Shown here: in pieces, positions 23,924 to 38,495 of the stretch | How the letters are laid out: each line of letters starts with the position of its first letter | How positions within the stretch are numbered: the first letter of the stretch is position 1 | Assembly: GCA_026724425.1 (NCBI GenBank) | Contig: JAIUCV010000277.1 | Location: forward strand, 682,001-746,000 | DNA: 64,000 nucleotides | Reading direction: 5' to 3' | Source of the DNA: Erythrophleum ivorense | Taxonomy: Eukaryota; Streptophyta; Magnoliopsida; Fabales; Fabaceae | Position numbers and translations under genes: made by a program | Notes under the pieces: generated by a model | Seen by the model: only the letters and a program-made list of their open reading frames with translations | What the model was told of the DNA's origin: nothing | Databases searched by the model: none

Positions 23924-26640
23924 CTAACCAAGTCCTAATACTAGGTAGTGGGGAGGAGGTAGACTGTTTGAAAAGTAGGGAGGGGCAAGTGGGCACGTGA
24001 CTTGGTATGCAAAGAGTGAATTAGGGGATCAAAGTTGAGGCAAATAAGCCAAACAAAACGAGATGACGATGGAAATCAAATGGCAGATGTGATCCCATCA
24101 AGAATAATTAAAGGTAAGAAGAAAGGATTGTACAAAGCTTTTGATGGCATGTGAACATGTTCAGTGTTCCCAGACAGAAAGCTAAGTAACGGTATGATGA
24201 CAACAAGGAATGAGAAGAAACAACCAAATTACGATTCACGTACGTAACAGTCAAATATCAGTTACCCCGCGTGTAAAAAGCATTCAGTACAATCGAGGTA
24301 AGAATATCATAAATGCACCGCTGGTTTTTGGTAATTGAAATGCTTTGACACAGATGAACAAAATCACCTCAACGTCCAACAAAAGGTATCATTTCTATCA
24401 TGTTATAAAATGATTTGTTTAAGAGGGATGATGTAATGTCTTCTAGAATACAAAATCTTTAATTATAATATAATTATTTATTTAATATATAATAATATTT
24501 TGTTTATTTTAATAGATTTATTATTATAATTATATTCATTAATTACCAAAAAATAAATTAATTCTTTTAAGAATGATTAATTATTAAATAAATTATTTTT
24601 AAATAATTATTTAATAAAGTATTATTTTATATATTTAATAATTAATTATATCAATAACTATAAAATATAAGATCATCACTCTTAGTTTTCTCCGAGAGTT
24701 CCCCTTAAGTGTACATAAATGATTAAATGAAAGGAATGTTTCAAAGTTTAATAATCTCTTTGTCTTTTAGCCAAAAAATGATGGTACTATAAACCTAATG
24801 AAATCTATTATAAATTTTAATTATATGAAATAATTATTAGATTTAAAATAATATTTATTAAAATTTGTAGGTTTTACTATTTAAAATATTAATTTATTTA
24901 AAAATTACTAATTATAATATAATTAATTTAATAATTATAGTAATCAATTTTATAAAAAATATTTATTTATATTTAATAATTATTCCATCATAGTTAAAAT
25001 AATAGGTTTAGTAAACGTATGTACTAACAAATAACAAATGAATACTACTAGGAAAAAAAAATAAAGGAATAAGACGAGAAAATTCTAAAGCGTCGTCGCT
25101 TTTGTTCCCATTTTGGGTGGAGCGCCTTGTGTCATTGTAGTGTTATTGTCCATACCACAAAGGAATGTTTCACATTGGCAACATCTTTTTTTTTAATTTG
25201 TTTCTTGTTATGTCATTTACAATACTCCAAATGCAATAAGATAAATGGGTATGCGTCCACTTGAAGTCCCAAAATAAAAAGGAATTAATCAAATGGGTAC
25301 CAACCCGAAATCACAATTTCGAAAGGAAAGGCTATATGATAAAGGGAAGATTACTCTCATCATTTATCTTTTTCTTTTTTCTGGTTCATTATTAAATATT
25401 AACAACTTCTGCCACCTACAAGAATTTATATGTTATTTAAGAAAAAGGAAAAAGATGCATAATCAATATAAAAGTTACTGGTTGAAGTAATGGGATTTTC
25501 ATTAAGTCCATTATGTGATGAGTAGTTTGTATAGTCAAATGGTCATCATTGAGATTAAATGCTTGCCCAACTCTAGTTCATAAACTTGCGCCTTATCATT
25601 TTATATGTGACCATGGAGGTCTCTAATCTCATTTTTATAATAAAACGTGTGTGACTTGTTAACCACCGGCAACCTCTTAATTATAATTAAGCACACTTTA
25701 TATCAAGATATTATCTTTGCATTAATTTGCGCTGAGACTACTTTTTTTAATAAGTTGAAGATATACATTTACATCAACTTAGCGCATTTAGATGAATTAT
25801 TCTCTTAAGTATTGATTTCAAAATTCTAATCTAAACAGTTGAGATAAAAAAAAAATTAATTATTAGGCCAATCCCTTGAACTTATCTCCAATAATTTTCT
25901 TTAAACCATTATTTTTTACAATTCAAAATTAAAATTGATTGGAATCATTCAATCTATTTATTTTCTTACAACAACATAAGAGAAAATTAATTAAATATTT
26001 AAGAACTGCAAGCTATTGTGCAACTTGAGAGTATGATTTTTAGCTTTTGTCAGCTGAGCTTCGTTTCTATGTAAACTGAGTCTCAGCCATCAGAAGTTAG
26101 GAAAATAGGTTCATTTTTTGCTTCCACAATTATTAATGTCTAACTCCCAATAAATTAAGGATTAAAAAAAAAACAACTGCACCTTTTTTTAAATAAAGAC
26201 TAGAACGAAAAGTCATTAGTTTATAAGTTAGTGATAAAAAATATATATTAGAGTAGGTGTGTCAAAAGTCTAAGTCTTACATTATTTAAAATAAAAAGAA
26301 TCTTAATGTATATATCTTAAGATGTAATATTTGACAAGTAAATAGGTCAAGAAAAGAAATAAACTCGCACACACAACAAGAAGTTAACGCAGTTAAAATT
26401 TTTTTATTTTTTTCCCTGCGCATGGATTAAACGCAGTACTGGACATTTTTTCTTAAATTGTGACTATACATTTCTTATTTGAGTACTTAGTTAAGCGTGG
26501 CTTACGTATCTGACATCATGATTCATTTAGACTACGTTGACCGAACATTGCATGGTTTGAACTTTGAAGAATCCAATTACAAATAAAGAGGGAGCCGTAT
26601 TCATTGTTGTATTTATTTCGGTAAACTCATTCAATGTTAA
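23924..26640. other. MYB promoter side and intergenic DNA
   Basis: The first few hundred bases are probably the MYB upstream region. The rest is AT-rich, with self-complementary stretches around 24450-24660 and 24790-24990 but no coding sequence I can support. Confidence 0.45.
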
Positions 26641-26925
26641 AGGTAAAATTACACTAATTTCTTTTTAATTTTATTGAAATTATACAAAATTTTTATTTAT
26701 TTTTAAAATATATACAATTTTTTAAAATTATCTAACACTTTAATTTAATTTTAATTTTTTTACCTCAATACTCTCAATTTAAAATTTTGTTTATCTAAAA
26801 ATTTAAAATTAGATTAAAATATAAGATAACTTTTAATTTAAAAAATTCTTATATATGTTTTAAAAATAAAAAATACCTAGATAATTTTAACAAAATTTAA
26901 GAAAAATATATACATTTTACTTTAA
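26641..26925. repeat. AT-rich inverted repeat, MITE-like
   Basis: The left side (ggtaaaattacac, then ttattgaaattatacaaaat and atttttaaaatatatac) is mirrored by the right side (gttttaaaaataaaaaatac, then aattttaacaaaat and catttta). The arrangement suggests a short palindromic element. Borders are approximate and no target duplication was resolved. Confidence 0.3.
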
Positions 26926-29900
26926 TATAAATGCAGTTATAAAATTCATTAAGCCTTAAAGTTATATAAATCTAATATTTAAATTTTAGCTCAATTTCCT
27001 AAACGAATGAATTATTTGTTGTATTGCTCCAAAAAGAGCAGATTCAAGATCTGATTTCAACAATTTGAATTTTAAATTTGTATTTTTTGTTTTAATTTTA
27101 AGGAAAGCACAATGTAAGATAAAGGCTGCATTTTGCTTTCCACAATTTTTTTTTAAAAAAAGATGATTAATGATAAAAAAGATATAAAATCTCAACGGTC
27201 CAAATTTACTCCCCTTTGAATAGTAGACTATTTATTCGCATTGCCGAAATACTAGCGGCATGTTTAATAAAGTGGAATGATTTCTAAAAAAATGGAAACG
27301 AGAATAAAAATGAGGATGGACTAGAATTTGAAGGATTAAAATCATGTTTGGCATGATATTTAAAAAAATTAGAATACATTTTAATTTTGATGTTTGATAG
27401 AATAAAACTTTAATGATAATAATAGAAAAGCAATGAGAATAAACGACCAAACTACTTCTCAAAGCAACAAAAAAAATATTTAAAAAAATCTTTTTATTTG
27501 GTTATAAGAATTATTTGAAAAAAAAAATTCATACTCTCAATGCTAGTTCCTATCCACAAATGGATGGAAAGTACAGTAGCCACCACGCACAGGAACACAG
27601 GCTTCCGGTGGAGAAAGATGATCAAGTCTCCCAAACATGATATAGGACATTTCCTTTTCCTCTTCTACTTCCTCTTTATTGTTTTTCATAATACAAAACA
27701 CGCCCTAAAGAAAAGAAAAAATAGTTCAAGAGTTTATTTTTAGTGGCATCACATTGGTCCCCATGCATGCAATAGGCTTCAAATGAAGGCTCCTTTGAAT
27801 AAAAATAAAAACACAAAACAAAAAATCATTAAATTAGAAAAATATTATAATCAATCAACTTATTCAAGGATTCCTTACTGGCACTGCCTTTAATTAAGCC
27901 AAGGACTTGAAATGATGAATGATAATTGAGCATTTGAAATAAGGAAAGGATTCCCATATTCAATCCTCCTGTGTGAAGAAAATAGATAGCAGCAAACAAG
28001 ATAACATCATCAGAAGGAGCTCTGTATCAGAGACTGAATTCATATATTACAATGAGTGTAAAGATTTGTGAGCTGCAAAATTCAACGGCGACATCCCACG
28101 GCCACTTCAACCTCAATAAAATCGAAGCATGCCTACTTAAAAACAACCTAAACCATACCCTATATAATCTATCAATCTCGCCAAAATTAACACATTTTCT
28201 TCAAAATTCTAAAGTCACCATATGTGACTCAAATTTCTCGTTTCTGCTCTTTTTTAATATATCCATAGAAAACAAAATTATCTTGCTTCATAAATAGTTG
28301 GGGCATAATGCTTATGTGGGGCTGACATGCCATTGACCATCTCGTCTTCAAAATGATCATTCTTATCATGGCATCCAACCTAATCTTCAAATTAATTATA
28401 TGTCATACAATTTTTTTTTTTATGTCTTTTGAGAAAGGGGGGGGGGGGGTGGGGATAGAAGTAAGTAATTTCAAGTGTTTCTTATTCTGATGTAGGGAAG
28501 AAAGTTTGGTTTGAAGTTATCACTTATATATCAAATAATAAAAAAAAAAAAGGAAACAAAAAGGAAGGTGGCTGGTGGATACTAGAACGTTTGACATGCC
28601 GAAAGAGAAATAAAATAAATGAAAAAAAAATAAGTAAAATGGAAATGACCAAAATATTAATGCTTTAAAAAATAATAAAAATAACATATATGATTAAATA
28701 ATGATTATAAAGATATATTTTTTAAAATGTTAGTTTTCCATGGAATGCTCAAAGCCATATACCCAACGAGGCTTTGATTGATAGTAATAACTAAAACAAT
28801 TTTATAAAGATAAATGCATGTTGATTTGTTGCACATCCCTTAGGATGTGGAGGGAATGCATCTCTTAATTTGAATAATTTAAATCTATTTTTTTATTTTT
28901 AAAAATATAAAATATAAGATAAAAATAATCTTCTAATTGTCGATTTAAAAAATAATAATTAAGGCTAGAAAAATTAAAAAAATTGATTTCAATAGAACAA
29001 ATTACATTTTGAAGATGTGCATGGTGCACATCTGAAATGCAAAGAAAGCAAACGCAAAGATAATCCAATTATAGCAAGAAATAATAGATGAGGTGCTTAC
29101 TGTTTATGGCATAAATATGACAAATTGCCAAAAAAGGGACACCATGTTAATTTGGGTAAAACCACACTTTCAATGTACTTGGATCTCTTGTATGAGATAA
29201 GATTTACATTGTTTAAATTTAATTTATATATTTTAATTTATTCATTTTTATTTTAATTTAATTATCATTTAAAAAATTAAAAAAATATTTTTATTATGCA
29301 TTATACTTTATTAAAAAAATCAAAATTTGTAAAAAAATTTAAACTATTTAAATCAAAATATGCGTTACACATTTTAAGGGATGTACGTAGGATCCATTTA
29401 CCACTTTCAACGTGAACCAATTAATGAAAGAATGTTCGGTCGAATTTTTAATCCAAAAACATATCAATATAATAACGGAAACTGACATGATTGAGATGGC
29501 ATCCACATTGTCTGTGCTTGACCGTGCATGTAAAGTATTTAAAAATTATAACTATAAAAAAATTACACTATAAAATTCTAACAATACAATATAAATAAAA
29601 AATTTAAAGTATAATTTTAATCACAATTGTTAATGTGTTCAGATTTTTTGCACGAAATGAGTTTTAAATTATTTAAATTTAAACTAGATGTTTTAGATTT
29701 TAAATTTTTTGATTTTTTAATTTAAATCATCATTAAAAAAATTTTGAAGTTAAAAAATCATTTTTATTATACCTTTTGTTTCATTCAAAATAAAAAAAAT
29801 TAAAATTTAAAAAAAATAATACAAGCTATCCAAATAAAAATATGCATTACTTACACATTCCAAGGGAGGTAGAATTGTAGGTTGAGTTTTCAATCCAAAA

Positions 29901-31668
29901 ACACATCAATATAATAATGGAATCTGTCATGATTGAGATGGCATCTACATCATTTGTAGTAAGTAGTTCAAGCTATTGCAAACCGTGCATGCAGGAAGGG
30001 GTTTTGAGGCTCTTTTCTTCTTTTAGGAAATAAAATATGATGTAAATATTTAAAAATTATATTTGTGAAAGTAAAAATTTTAGGTGTGAAAGAAAACTAT
30101 ACGGTTAATTTTTATCATTTTAATTATAATTTCTAAATATCTTACATCATACTTTATTACCTAGGAAAAAAAAAACAGTCACAAAATGATATTGTTAGAA
30201 AGCAATTTCATCATCAATGATCCACCGTCCTAAACTATTTGAGATGGCGATAAAAGCAATTACAATTAACGTGAACCTTTCTCCCCTCACTTTGCGCATA
30301 TACATAGTTTAAACGTCCCCAGTAAGCTTCAAGCATCTAATAAATGCCTTAAAATTGTCTCAAGAGTTATTTTTTCAAGAGATGCTTCTTCTGATCCAAA
30401 ATATAAATTATTTTTAATAGATTTATGTTTTTTTAAAAAAATTAGTTATATTTTTAAATTTTTTAAATATTACCATATTTTTCTAATCTTACCCTTAGAG
30501 TTAATACAGTTATTACTATTAAATAAGAGATTTTTAATATAATTATTATCATTAAATGAAAGGTATTATAAAATAATAATAATTATTATTATTAAGTGAT
30601 TTATATTTTAGATTAAATTTTTTTTAAGTGACTTATATTCTAAACTGAAAAAAATTAAATAAGATCATCAGGGTTGTGTGCCTAGGAATCGACTTCAGAA
30701 AATTCAGTTATTAATAGTGCTGGTGCTTCTATTTGCTTGTGATTTGTGATAGAATAGACGGTGGACAACTTGGATTTTTTTTTTTTTTAAAGCGTCTCCG
30801 TGTATTGTCTAGTGTGAACCTTTACACGTATATAGTTAATTAATCAATATATAATTACTACACAAGCCCCATGTTAAAAGGGTCTTGGTTTGGTGGAGCT
30901 AAGGCTAGCTAGGAGAATTATAAAATAAGGTTTAAAACAGTAACTTTATAATTTTAAAATATTTTTTAAATTTCAAAGTATTTTAAAATAATCTTTTAAA
31001 TTTTTAAATTGTTTCATAAATGTCCATCAATTTTAACATTGAGATAACAGTTATATATATATATATATATATTCTTATAATTTAAATAATGAGTTAACAC
31101 TGACGCGTTTACAGGAAGTCAAGTATAAAAATATAAATAAAAAAATAATTTTGTAATAAAAAAATCTTAATGCCCTTATATTTAATAATTAATAAATAAT
31201 AATTAAAAAAATAAAATAAATATTTTACCCACTTTTCTATTTTCTTTCCACTGTCCTATAACAAAAAGAGGAGTGACCCGAATCAGATTTCCTGATTATC
31301 TTTTTATTATTATTCTTACTTATCTTAATTTAAACTTTTTAGATTAAATTTGAACGTTTTAGATTTAATATTTTAATTTTTATATTTTTGATATTTTATT
31401 TATCTCAAAAATTATAAAATATAAAATAAAAATAATTTTTTAATTAATAATTTTAAAAATAATAATAATTTAAATTAAAAAATATTAAATATTAAATATT
31501 AAATCTAAATCGTTGAAATCAGATTTAGAGAAGTAGCTTTGGAATCCAAACGCGGAGTGACCCCCGCTGATATAATTAACATTTAATCCAAAATTTAAAA
31601 AAAAAACAAAAAGATGTCAGATCTAAAACACAGCATCGCGCTCTGATCCCGTTGCTCGGGCTTGATAG
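26926..31668. other. Long intergenic stretch, no gene seen
   Basis: This is AT-rich DNA with several partly palindromic blocks that look like MITE relics (about 27245-27450, 28800-29040, 29200-29400 and 31300-31530). A G-run lies at about 28437-28450. ORFs of 60-81 codons here show no recognisable domain and strong A/T bias. A TA repeat lies at about 31050-31072. Confidence 0.5.
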
Positions 31669-32286
31669 ATGGTGGCGGCGGCGGCTTCAGCGGCTGTGGC
31701 AGACGAGGTACGGCTTCTCCTTCTCCCCTATTTCTCTATCGTCTTCCTTTGTGCTGCTCCTTCGAATAAATTGCAGAAGTTTGTGAAAATCCCTCCTACT
31801 TCTACAAATCAGAGGTATGAATTTTAGTTTATCTCTAGTTATGTAGCGGCCTGCTGTATCTCTATTTGTTGTCATTCATTTGTATTGCCGTTGAATTTCG
31901 ATTTGTTATATTCTTGTTCATTGCGTCGATAAAGTAGTATAATGGGAGATTGAATTTCTGTCCTGCATTCTTTTTCTTCTTATTTCTGTTTGCGTTTAAA
32001 AATTTTTATGTAAGTTTTTTTTTGTTGGTTTTTTTTCCCCCTTGTCTACGATTGCTGAAAATTTGATTGTAGGTTTGGTCTGCATTGGTTGAACTTGGAC
32101 CATAGTAAAAGTAGCTTTTATAGGAAGGAATGTTAAGCTAAAACTATGGATAACATAACAATTCCTATGTATATATATATCCCTTTCCGGTTTTTTAAAC
32201 ATTTGTTTTATCATCAGAACAATTCCACATGGATATTAACAGCAGTTGTTGTAATAGCATTCTCCGTGAATAGTTTCAAGAATTAA
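31669..32286 (+). CDS. Candidate two-exon gene for a 35-residue membrane peptide
   Basis: A GC-rich patch in otherwise AT-rich DNA carries an ATG at 31669 followed by 13 Ala-rich codons and a good donor (gacgag then gtacgg). A polypyrimidine-rich acceptor (ttttatcatcag) ends at 32217. Splicing 31669-31707 to 32218-32286 keeps phase 0 and gives a 35-residue peptide with an Ala-rich N-terminus, an NNST sequon and one hydrophobic segment (WILTAVVVIAFSV). If the intron were retained, a different 52-residue product ending at about 31830 would result. I do not recognise a family. Other downstream exons are possible, so this is a hypothesis based on splice signals and composition only. Confidence 0.3.
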
Positions 32287-32922
32287 CTAGCACCACAGCC
32301 AAGCTGATGATAACATCTTCAGTTGACGCACTTTGTTGCACTTTAACTCTTTTTGTCTTCTTTGAAGTGAGAGCTATTGCCACTCTCATTGGGAAATCAA
32401 TATTTGATCGAACCTTCATCAAAGTGCTATTATGGTTGAGACACAATTGTACCCATCATACTGTAATGATGTTTCTTGTGAATACTTTTTTCCTTTTCTA
32501 AGCATAGCTTACATCTTTTGGCACTAGATATTATGCTGATTTATTTATTACGTGGAAGACAATTTGGGTTGTCATTAAAGTAAACTTGGTTTATGCAATT
32601 TTCTCCTTTCCTGTGGTGGAGGCAATAATAGTTGAATGGTGTTGCCACTTGTAATAACCTTTTGTAATTTCAAACCGATCATTGGTGCCTGAACCTGGGA
32701 GAGTTGAAATCTAATTTATGTTGTTGGTTTTACATGTTTCCATTAAATTGCCATAATTATGGTTCATGGAGGAATTTTTGTGCTTTATAATTGTGGGTTA
32801 ATGAAATGCAAGAATCACACAAAGTGAAGAGTGATGTGAATGCTACAATTTTTTTTTTTTGGTGGCTGGGAATCAGTGATAACCTGTTATCAGTTTTAGT
32901 ACCATCTGAAAGAAGATCTGCC

Positions 32923-33706
32923 TTCTGAGCATTACCAATCTGTGCTTCTTGTCGCATGTGGAGACATAGTTGCCCATTACATTTCCTCTTCCGATTAGCA
33001 CCACATTTTGGGGTTTACTGAGACTGATAAATTTGTTGTCAGTTTTCAGAAGTGATAACCACTTATTGTGTCTGTCTCTGTAGAATAAGATTAAGAGAAG
33101 CAAATGATAAGCTTGTAAGTTGCAACTATTGGATTTATGGTTATCCATCAACTCTCATTATTCTTTTTTGACAATTTTCCATATTTATTCGGTGGTCACA
33201 ATTTGTCAGTTTATGAGAGATAGAAGATGCAATTCTATTGATGGTGGATTAAACTCTTTGCCTGGCAAGTTTTTAGAGGGTTATTGGCTAAAAGTGACCA
33301 TAAATTCATTTGCGTTCTGAGCATTACCAATCTGTGCTTCTTGTCGCATGTGGAGACATAGTTGCCCATTACATTTCCTCTTCCGATTAGCACCACATTT
33401 TGGGGTTGACTGAGACTGATAAATTTGTTGTCAGTTTTCAGAAGTGATAACCACTTATTGTGTCTGTCTCTGTAGAATAAGATTAAGAGAAGCAAATGAT
33501 AAGCTTGTAAGTTGCAACTATTGGATTTATGGTTATCCATCAACTCTCATTATTCTTTTTTGACAATTTTCCATATTTATTCGGTGGTCACAATTTGTCA
33601 GTTTATGAGAGATAGAAGATGCAATTCTATTGATGGTGGATTAAACCCTTTGCCTGGCAAGTTTTTAGAGGGTTATTGGCTAAAAGTGACCATAATCATA
33701 TGCGTG
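32923..33706. repeat. 392-bp tandem duplication (two nearly identical copies)
   Basis: Unit 1 spans 32923-33314 and unit 2 spans 33315-33706. Both start ttctgagcattaccaatctg and end near aaaagtgaccataa. Only a few substitutions separate them (for example ggtttactgag against ggttgactgag), so the duplication is recent. Each unit contains short ORFs on both strands without recognisable domains. Confidence 0.92.
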
Positions 33707-36080
33707 CTCAGATAGAGCTTCTCATTGGTCAAAATACCATCTTGATTTGTTTGGGATCTGGATCGATACTTTTCCAAATTTGGAAATTTGATATTTTATT
33801 TTATTTTTTAATTTTTTAACTTAAATTATTAGTATTTTAAAATATAACAGTTAAAAGATTATTTTTATTTTGTATTTTGTATTTTTAAAATTAAAAAGGA
33901 TATCAAAATATAAAAATTAAAAATATCAAATCTACACCATTCAAATTTAATTTAAACGATTTAGATTAAGATTAACAGGGGATGAGTAGGAAAAAGAAAA
34001 AGTAGAGGATTTGGATATTCATACTATTTTAGGCTTCTACCTGCTAGATCAGATGAACCATAAATTTATGGAAGAAGAGAAAATAAATTTATTATATGAA
34101 TTTAATCTTGTGAAATTTATTAATTTCAATCGATTAAAAATTGATTTTTTGGTCAAATATAGAAGTTATATGCATTGTGCTTATATATGTTTGAAATCCA
34201 TTTTGAGAGGATTCTCGGTTTTCCATTTTGGATTTTGGAAACTGAGAATACACTTGATGATTTGTTCAGTTATTTACATTTATGTGATTATTGACAAATT
34301 ATTTGAGAAATTTTCTAGATTGTCTGGCATTAGAATTGCAAAATGGCATTACTGTGCATACATGGTTGAATTGTTTCATGTGGCTACTGTGCATATAGGG
34401 GACATACATTTTTAAGGAAAAAAAAAAACGGAGGGAGGCTCTAGCCATAAAGAGTTGGACCATCTTATTGGGCTTGGCATTTTGTGACTTTTTAAATTTT
34501 GGATGGAAAGGTGTATTGGGCCTTTTAAGGTCATTTTTGGGGCTTTTTCACCATTTTGGTTTCAGAAAAAAACATCGAGTCTATTTTGAGTTTTTTTTTA
34601 GAATTTATTTTTGGTCCTTTGGATTATTTTAATTTTTGTTTTGACCTATAATTTATTTGTTGGACCAAATATATTATGAAAAATTATTTTTTGATGTTGC
34701 TTAATCTATTTAAATTTTAGATAAATTATTTTAAGGTAATTTTAACACATTAGGGATTTTATAAAGATTGTTTTTAGTGCTACTCAATTTGTCTAAATTT
34801 TAAAATTTTCATTTTTGGTAATTTTAGCACATTTGAAATTTTACAAAATTGATTTTAGGACTATTTAATTATGTTAAATAATATGAAATTATTTTAGACA
34901 AATTTTTAGTACATTTATAGAATAATTATAAAAGAATAATTTTCAATTAGTTAGTTACATATCGTGTAGTTGATTAATTAATCAAATAAATTCTCATTAG
35001 GATAAGATTAATTAGTTTATATATATGAGTCTTTAAATACACTTAGATATTTTGTGATTAACATGTATAAATGAAGAAGTAGCCACAACATCTTTTATAT
35101 ATTTATGCATTTATTATAAAAATAAAATCACATATGATTTGAAAATGTCAATTATAATTAAGTATGTAACTATAATATATCTTAATTCACATGTAGATAA
35201 TTATGATTGTATATTTAATTAGAATAGAATAGAAGTTGTATTGTATTTTCTAAGTAACTCACAAGTATTTAGGGCATGATCACACTCTAGTTTAGTTATT
35301 TATGATACGTAAATATTTGTTATGCTAATATCTTTGCCTATAAATAGATTTTAGTAATATAATTTTTATATTAGTATAACTTACATTGGTAAATATACAT
35401 TTATGATAAATGTGATGATTGATTTACCTTATAATATTCTAGTAAGTATTAATAATATTTTAAATTACTTTGCTCCATCTTCTACATTTCAATTAGATAA
35501 CAATAATGAAATTATTATATATAAAAGCAACTATAAGGCCTACAAGGAGGGTGTTCTCCTTTAATTAGTATACCTTAACTATGACTTTATCCTTTATATG
35601 TAAGAGCCTCTAAAACGTTTGAATGATAAAAATAAAGATGCTAAAATATTGTATGATCACTAAGAGTAGTCAAATCGCCTCAATATGATAATAATCAAAT
35701 AACATATTTAGAGTATAATTCGTAGGTTCTACCAAATTACAAGATAATCAGAGAATATCTCAAAGTTATTGATGCTTAGTTTGTTTTATTTGACAAGTCA
35801 CTTAGATGTGCATTTATGGCCAAATTGTATATAATGAAACTCATTGGTATAAGAGGGGTAAGGTAACATAAAATGCAGTTGGCTTCTTAATTAAAGGCCA
35901 TTGGAATGAGCTAAATGAAATATTTTTGGTTCGACTAATTCTCAGTTCACTCTCTCATCATTATGCTGTATTCAAGATCTCCTACTACACACAAAAGAAG
36001 AAATGAATTGTTGATAAATTGATCCATATGTGTACAGGAAGAGTACAGGTTAGTGATTAATGAAGGAAGTGCTTTTAATA
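33707..36080. other. Intergenic/repeat DNA before the copia element
   Basis: AT-rich. It contains a MITE-like inverted block at about 33770-33980 (gatattttattttattttt against aaaaatatcaaat) and a 134-codon plus-strand ORF at 34011-34415. That ORF is hydrophobic/aromatic-rich without recognisable domains and I do not call it a gene. Degenerate copia gag sequence may begin from about 35500. Confidence 0.35.
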
Positions 36081-38475
36081 AGGTTCATTTAGCTAGTACA
36101 GATGGCTTTAAGAAGAAGGGCCATAAGAGAAATGGTAAAAAAAAAAAAAAATACATACCTCCTATTTATATGACGAACAAAGAAATTACGAAATGCTTCT
36201 TCTATAAAAAGAAAAGATACATTTAGAAGGATTGCCTCAAGAGAAAAGCTTGGTTTGTGAAGAAAAATATACATCTATTTAATGTGTGTTTTAAACCTCG
36301 TTTAGTTGATATTTATGATAATACATGGCGGATTGATATTGCATTAAAAAATCACATTTTGAATACTATGCAAATATTTCTCAGCATGCAGAGTCTACGT
36401 CCAATAAGTATAAATTGTTTGCTGATAATAGACTAAGCTTAAATGTGGATATTATTAAACCTACAAAATTGTTTCATCTTTCAGTTATATAATGGATTTT
36501 GAAACAATATTTTATATTCCTAATTTCTCTAAGAATTTGATTTTCATTTCTAAATTAATTTCTTTAGGTTTTTCCATGAATAGTTTTAGCATAGTTTTTA
36601 ATTTATTAAAAAATTCAATTTTTATTAGATTTTTTTTTATGGTTATACTATTATTGATATGGCTAGTTCTTATATTATCATGTATGGTAATTCTGAAGTT
36701 AAGAAATATATTATAAATGAAAACTCTTTTAGCTTGTGGCATAAGAGATTAAGACATATACTCCACTTATTCTTGTCCATATATTAAGTGCGATAAGGGT
36801 AAGCAAACTAATAAGTCACATAAAAAGGCTAAGAAGATGTTGGATTTATTAAAGATCATATACACAAACATATGTTGTCCTAACTTATGTCCAAATGATC
36901 AAGAATATTTTATTTTCTTTATTGATAATCTCTCACAATATATATATATATATATCTATATGCTTTATAATAAAAGTGAGGCATTAGATGCCTTTAAAAG
37001 GTATAAAGCAAAAATAAAGAAATAGATTGAAAATCTAATTAAGATTTTGAGATTCAATAAAGGAGATAAATACTATAGTAGATACATTAGCTATGGACAG
37101 ACACTTAATCCATTTGCTAATTTCCTTTAAGAGTATGGTATTGTAGTATAATACACCATACTTGACTCATATAATATGAATAGTGTTAATGAAAGGAGGA
37201 ATAGAATCTTACTAGATATGGTAAAAAGTATGCTTAGCAATTCTAAACTTTTTGTTTTTCTATGGAAAGATGCATTTAAGATAATAGTATACATTTTAAA
37301 TAAGGTTCAAATAAAAGCTATGTTTAAGACACTAGCTGAAATCTGTAAATGTTGAGAACCTAGCTTGAATCATACATGTGTGTGGAGCTATCTTGCTAAA
37401 ATAAGAGTGTATAATTTATATGAAAGTAAGTTAAACTTAAAGATTATCACTACATATTTTGTAGGTTATGTAGAAAAGTTTAAAGGATATAAATTCTCCT
37501 GTCTCTTGCATTTAATGAAATTTGTAGAATTTAAAAATGCTAAATTTCTTAAGAATGACATAATTAGTAAGAGTGATTAACCCGCATGACTTAATTAATA
37601 AGGATGATCATGTATAGCAAACTATTTCCACTAGTTATGGAGGAATATTGATTTTGCATACGCTTATTCTATTAAAGTAAATGTAGAATATAACAAGGTT
37701 ACTAAAATCATGTTAATCTTGCAAGTAATGAAGAGCATCTTTATTTTATTATTAATGATGAGTCATCCCATAATGATAAAAAATTACCTTATCAATGGTA
37801 GAAGATACTCTCATTGAACAACCTAAATAAGTTGAACTAAGAAGATTCACTAAGACCAAAAATGCAGTAATACTTAGTAACTATTTTGTGCATGTAACTA
37901 AATTTGACTGTGACATAAGTGTTAATAATGACCTTGTACCATTTTCTAAAGCTATAAATGGTGAAAATTCTAAATTGGGCATAATGCTATGATTAATGAA
38001 ATGAAATTTATGGCAAATAACAATGTTTGAAACCTTATAGAATTGCTTAGCGAGGCAAAAACAATTGGTTACAAATAGGTCTTTAAGATCAAAAGAGATT
38101 TCTTAGGCAACATTAATCATTATAAAGCTAAATTGGTTGCCAAAGGCTTTACTCAAAAGGAATGAATTGACTATAGGGAGACTTTCTCTCCTATATCTAA
38201 GAAAGATTCTCTTTGTTTTATCATGGTATTAATGACCCATTTTAACTTGGAATTACCCTAGGTGGATATTAAAATTACTTTCTTCAATGGTAATCTTAAG
38301 AAAGAAGTATATATGAAACAACTTGAGGGATTCATCTGAAGGATCGGTGAAAATTTGGTGGGCAAACTAAGGAAATCAATTTATGGTCTTAATTAAACTT
38401 CACAGCAATGGTATCTAAAATTTTATAATGCAATTACATCTTTTAATTTTGTTGAAAATGTTATAAATTAATATA
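36081..38475 (+). mobile_element. Decayed Ty1/copia retrotransposon, 5' part
   Basis: Broken frames on the plus strand follow copia order. A degenerate zinc knuckle (KCFFYKKKRYI, stop, KDCLKRKAW) lies at about 36184-36260. A protease-like TWRID region is at about 36322. NLIFISKL lies at about 36537 and SLWHKRLRH at about 36730. Integrase pieces (NERRNRILLDMVKSMLSN, then FLWKDAFK) cover about 37190-37280. Reverse transcriptase (HYKAKLVAKGFTQKE, YRETFSPISKKDS, VDIKITFFNG, GKLRKSIYGLN) covers about 38110-38400. Many stops and frameshifts make it inactive. The RT is cut at about 38475 by the pararetroviral palindrome and resumes at about 44310. Confidence 0.8.
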
Positions 38476-38495
38476 TATATATATATATATATATA

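Noticed and set aside
34011..34415. 134-codon plus-strand ORF
   Set aside because: Composition is rich in Phe/Ile/Tyr as expected from AT-rich DNA. There is no domain, no splice context and no duplicate copy, so it is probably chance.
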